A DNA stretch of 5,598 nt from Candidatus Bathyarchaeota archaeon CG07_land_8_20_14_0_80_47_9 (GTDB lineage: Archaea; Thermoproteota; Bathyarchaeia; Bathyarchaeales; Bathycorpusculaceae), in the NCBI GenBank assembly GCA_002779555.1, contig PEWI01000008.1, positions 1-5,598 on the forward strand, given 5' to 3'. Below are positions 4,987-5,598 of this stretch, piece by piece; the stretch's first letter is position 1, and every line of letters begins with the position of its first letter. Below the pieces are notes generated by a model. That model did no database searches, was not told where the DNA came from, and saw nothing but the letters and a program-made list of their open reading frames with translations. The position numbers and the translations under genes are program-made.

Positions 4987-5182
4987 CCAAAAATTCTGCT
5001 TGTGTTCCGACTTATCTACGGTTCAGGGAGAAAGGGAGGAATTATCCAAAAGACCAGTTTTGATAATGACATTGGCAATGCCATCAGTGTGTACAGGAAC
5101 ACATGAAAGACCTGACAAGACATCATGTACCCAAATAACCTTAAATCAAGCAGCGTCAATCAAAATACCCATAAGCGACAAG
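4987..5182. other. Non-coding spacer before tRNA-Met
   Basis: The spacer contains no convincing ORF. A GGGAGG at 5034-5039 resembles a ribosome-binding site but no start codon is well spaced from it. CCTTAAATC at 5139-5147 may be the TATA element of the tRNA gene, placing a transcription start near 5171. Short palindromes such as CATTG-G-CAATG (5069-5079) look like chance. Confidence 0.3.
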
Positions 5183-5294
5183 GCCGGGGTAGCCTAGCCT
5201 GGCTAGGGCGCCAGACTCATAATCTGGAGAACAAGAAAAGGGGCAAAATGCGCCTGATGTCCAGAGGTCGCGGGCTCGAATCCCGCCCCCGGCA
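5183..5294 (+). tRNA. Elongator tRNA-Met (anticodon CAU) with a variable-loop intron
   Basis: The acceptor stem is GCCGGGG/CCCCGGC (5183-5189 and 5287-5293) with discriminator A at 5294, and CCA is encoded at 5295-5297, unlike the other two tRNA genes here. The anticodon stem CCAGA/TCTGG (5211-5215, 5223-5227) surrounds loop CTCATAA with anticodon CAU. The T arm is GCGGG/CCCGC around CTCGAAT, with C rather than the usual T at position 54. The anticodon stem lacks the three G-C pairs of initiators, and the GCCGGGG acceptor is typical of archaeal elongator tRNA-Met. Between the anticodon stem and the T stem are 42 nt instead of 5. Removing 37 nt (best placed at 5230-5266) leaves a normal AGGTC variable loop and a 75-nt tRNA before CCA. 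Confidence 0.92.
5230..5266 (+). other. Non-canonical 37-nt tRNA intron in the variable loop
   Basis: A four-pair helix CTGG:CCAG (5224-5227 with 5261-5264) is flanked by three-base bulges AGA (5228-5230) and AGG (5265-5267). The splicing endonuclease cuts each bulge after its second base, and both cuts predict the same intron, 5230-5266. An inner helix ACA:TGT (5231-5233 with 5258-5260) and a hairpin GGGC/GC-G-CC (5241-5254) complete the fold. I see no outer helix, so this is the relaxed type of bulge-helix-bulge motif. Three other 37-nt frames, shifted by 1 to 3 bases, give the same mature sequence. Confidence 0.75.
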
Positions 5295-5310
5295 CCAGCA
5301 GATTCTTGTA

Positions 5311-5598
5311 CTAGTTGACGAGGGTTATTGCTGTGGTGTCTCTCGTTGATATTTCAAGCTGATCTCCGAAGCCTTTCTTCACGTAAGCATGCTTTATGAT
5401 AATTCTGTCGCCTTGCCTCAGATTACCAGCCGTTTCTGCATGTTTCCGCCAAGCTGAAACCCAAACCGTTCCAGTCTCGTCCTTCAGCTCGAAGGAAGCC
5501 ACTTTTAGAACCTCTTCCTTAGACGTCTTAACGTTTCTGAGCATGGGTTTCGTAACGATTTCTCCTTCGACATTAACGCGGCTTAGTCCCTCTTTCAA
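5311..5598 (-). CDS. RPA-like single-stranded DNA-binding protein, C-terminal OB fold (partial)
   Basis: The 95 visible residues are the C-terminal part of an archaeal replication protein A-like protein; the gene begins beyond the right edge. They form one OB fold: VNVEGEIVTKPMLRNVKTS (8-26), KVASFELKDETGTVWVSAWRKHAE (32-55), LRQGDRIIIKHAYVKKGFGD (60-79) and LEISTRDTTAITL (81-93). The motif of a conserved Trp in VSAW followed by a Gly-Asp turn and an AYVKKG strand is typical of archaeal RPA domains that bind single-stranded DNA in replication and repair. The TTG at the edge need not be the start; full-length relatives have several OB folds. The gene ends in TAG, the only TAG stop here, and converges on tRNA-Met with only 13 nt between the CCA and its stop codon. 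No T run follows its end, so its transcript may run antisense through the tRNA. Confidence 0.85.
   Translation of the reverse strand: MKEGLSRVNVEGEIVTKPMLRNVKTSKEEVLKVASFELKDETGTVWVSAWRKHAETAGNLRQGDRIIIKHAYVKKGFGDQLEISTRDTTAITLVN

Noticed and set aside
5060..5120. Possible C/D box guide RNA (an AATGA near 5066, CTGA at about 5112)
   Set aside because: The C-box match is poor and no internal D'/C' pair is visible.
5000..5197. Plus-strand ORF of 65 codons before tRNA-Met
   Set aside because: It starts with TTG, has no domain, and runs into the tRNA acceptor and D-arm region, so it cannot be an independent gene.
5216..5266. Canonical anticodon-loop intron (37/38) in tRNA-Met
   Set aside because: The bases before the T arm read CCAGAGGTC, which cannot pair with the 5' anticodon strand CCAGA, while TCTGG immediately after the loop does. 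The interruption must lie in the variable loop.
5183..5297. Initiator tRNA-Met or CAU-reading tRNA-Ile2
   Set aside because: The anticodon stem CCAGA/TCTGG lacks the initiator's three G-C pairs, and the GCCGGGG acceptor with A73 fits archaeal elongator tRNA-Met better than tRNA-Ile2.
1..5598. Genome-defence, CRISPR or mobile-element system
   Set aside because: No regularly spaced repeats, transposase, integrase, nuclease or toxin-antitoxin signatures are visible. The only large repeat is the inverted 43-bp pair described above.

Overview
The window reads as part of an archaeal chromosome, probably a Thermoproteota-type lineage such as Bathyarchaeia. That placement is inference. Supporting signs are an archaeal RPA-type OB-fold protein, TATA-box promoters (including a near-leaderless one), GTG and TTG starts, tRNAs with archaeal features (U73 in tRNA-Thr, two of three without encoded CCA), and an elongator tRNA-Met with an intron outside the anticodon loop. 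I see no transposase, CRISPR array or phage gene.

Positions 1-2251 hold a divergent pair plus a small gene. A phytoene-desaturase-like FAD oxidoreductase lies on the minus strand and stops at a TGA where a conserved C-terminal glycine-rich segment should be. A 122-residue winged-helix regulator with a four-cysteine tail is on the plus strand. After it comes a 54-residue, two-helix membrane protein. The regulator gene is bracketed by two inverted copies of one 43-bp element (36 of 43 positions identical), which the ordinary features do not explain. A plausible reading is that the regulator binds both copies and controls itself, the oxidoreductase and the small membrane protein.

Positions 2252-3517 hold divergent tRNA-Leu(UAG) and tRNA-Thr(GGU) genes about 200 bp apart, with a possibly structured element between them. 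A class I SAM-dependent methyltransferase starts 30 nt after tRNA-Thr and has no clear promoter of its own.

Positions 3518-4986 hold a two-gene operon behind a strong TATA box. It encodes an unknown membrane-anchored coiled-coil protein overlapped by 11 nt with ribose-5-phosphate isomerase A. Both genes start with TTG.

Positions 4987-5598 hold an elongator tRNA-Met(CAU) with a 37-nt intron in the variable loop, excisable through a bulge-helix-bulge-like fold. It converges, 13 nt apart, on the 3' end of an RPA-like single-stranded DNA-binding protein gene whose 5' part lies beyond the window.

The most interesting items are the tRNA-Met variable-loop intron with its duplicated stem sequence, the inverted repeat flanking the cysteine-tailed regulator, and the TGA truncation of the oxidoreductase.
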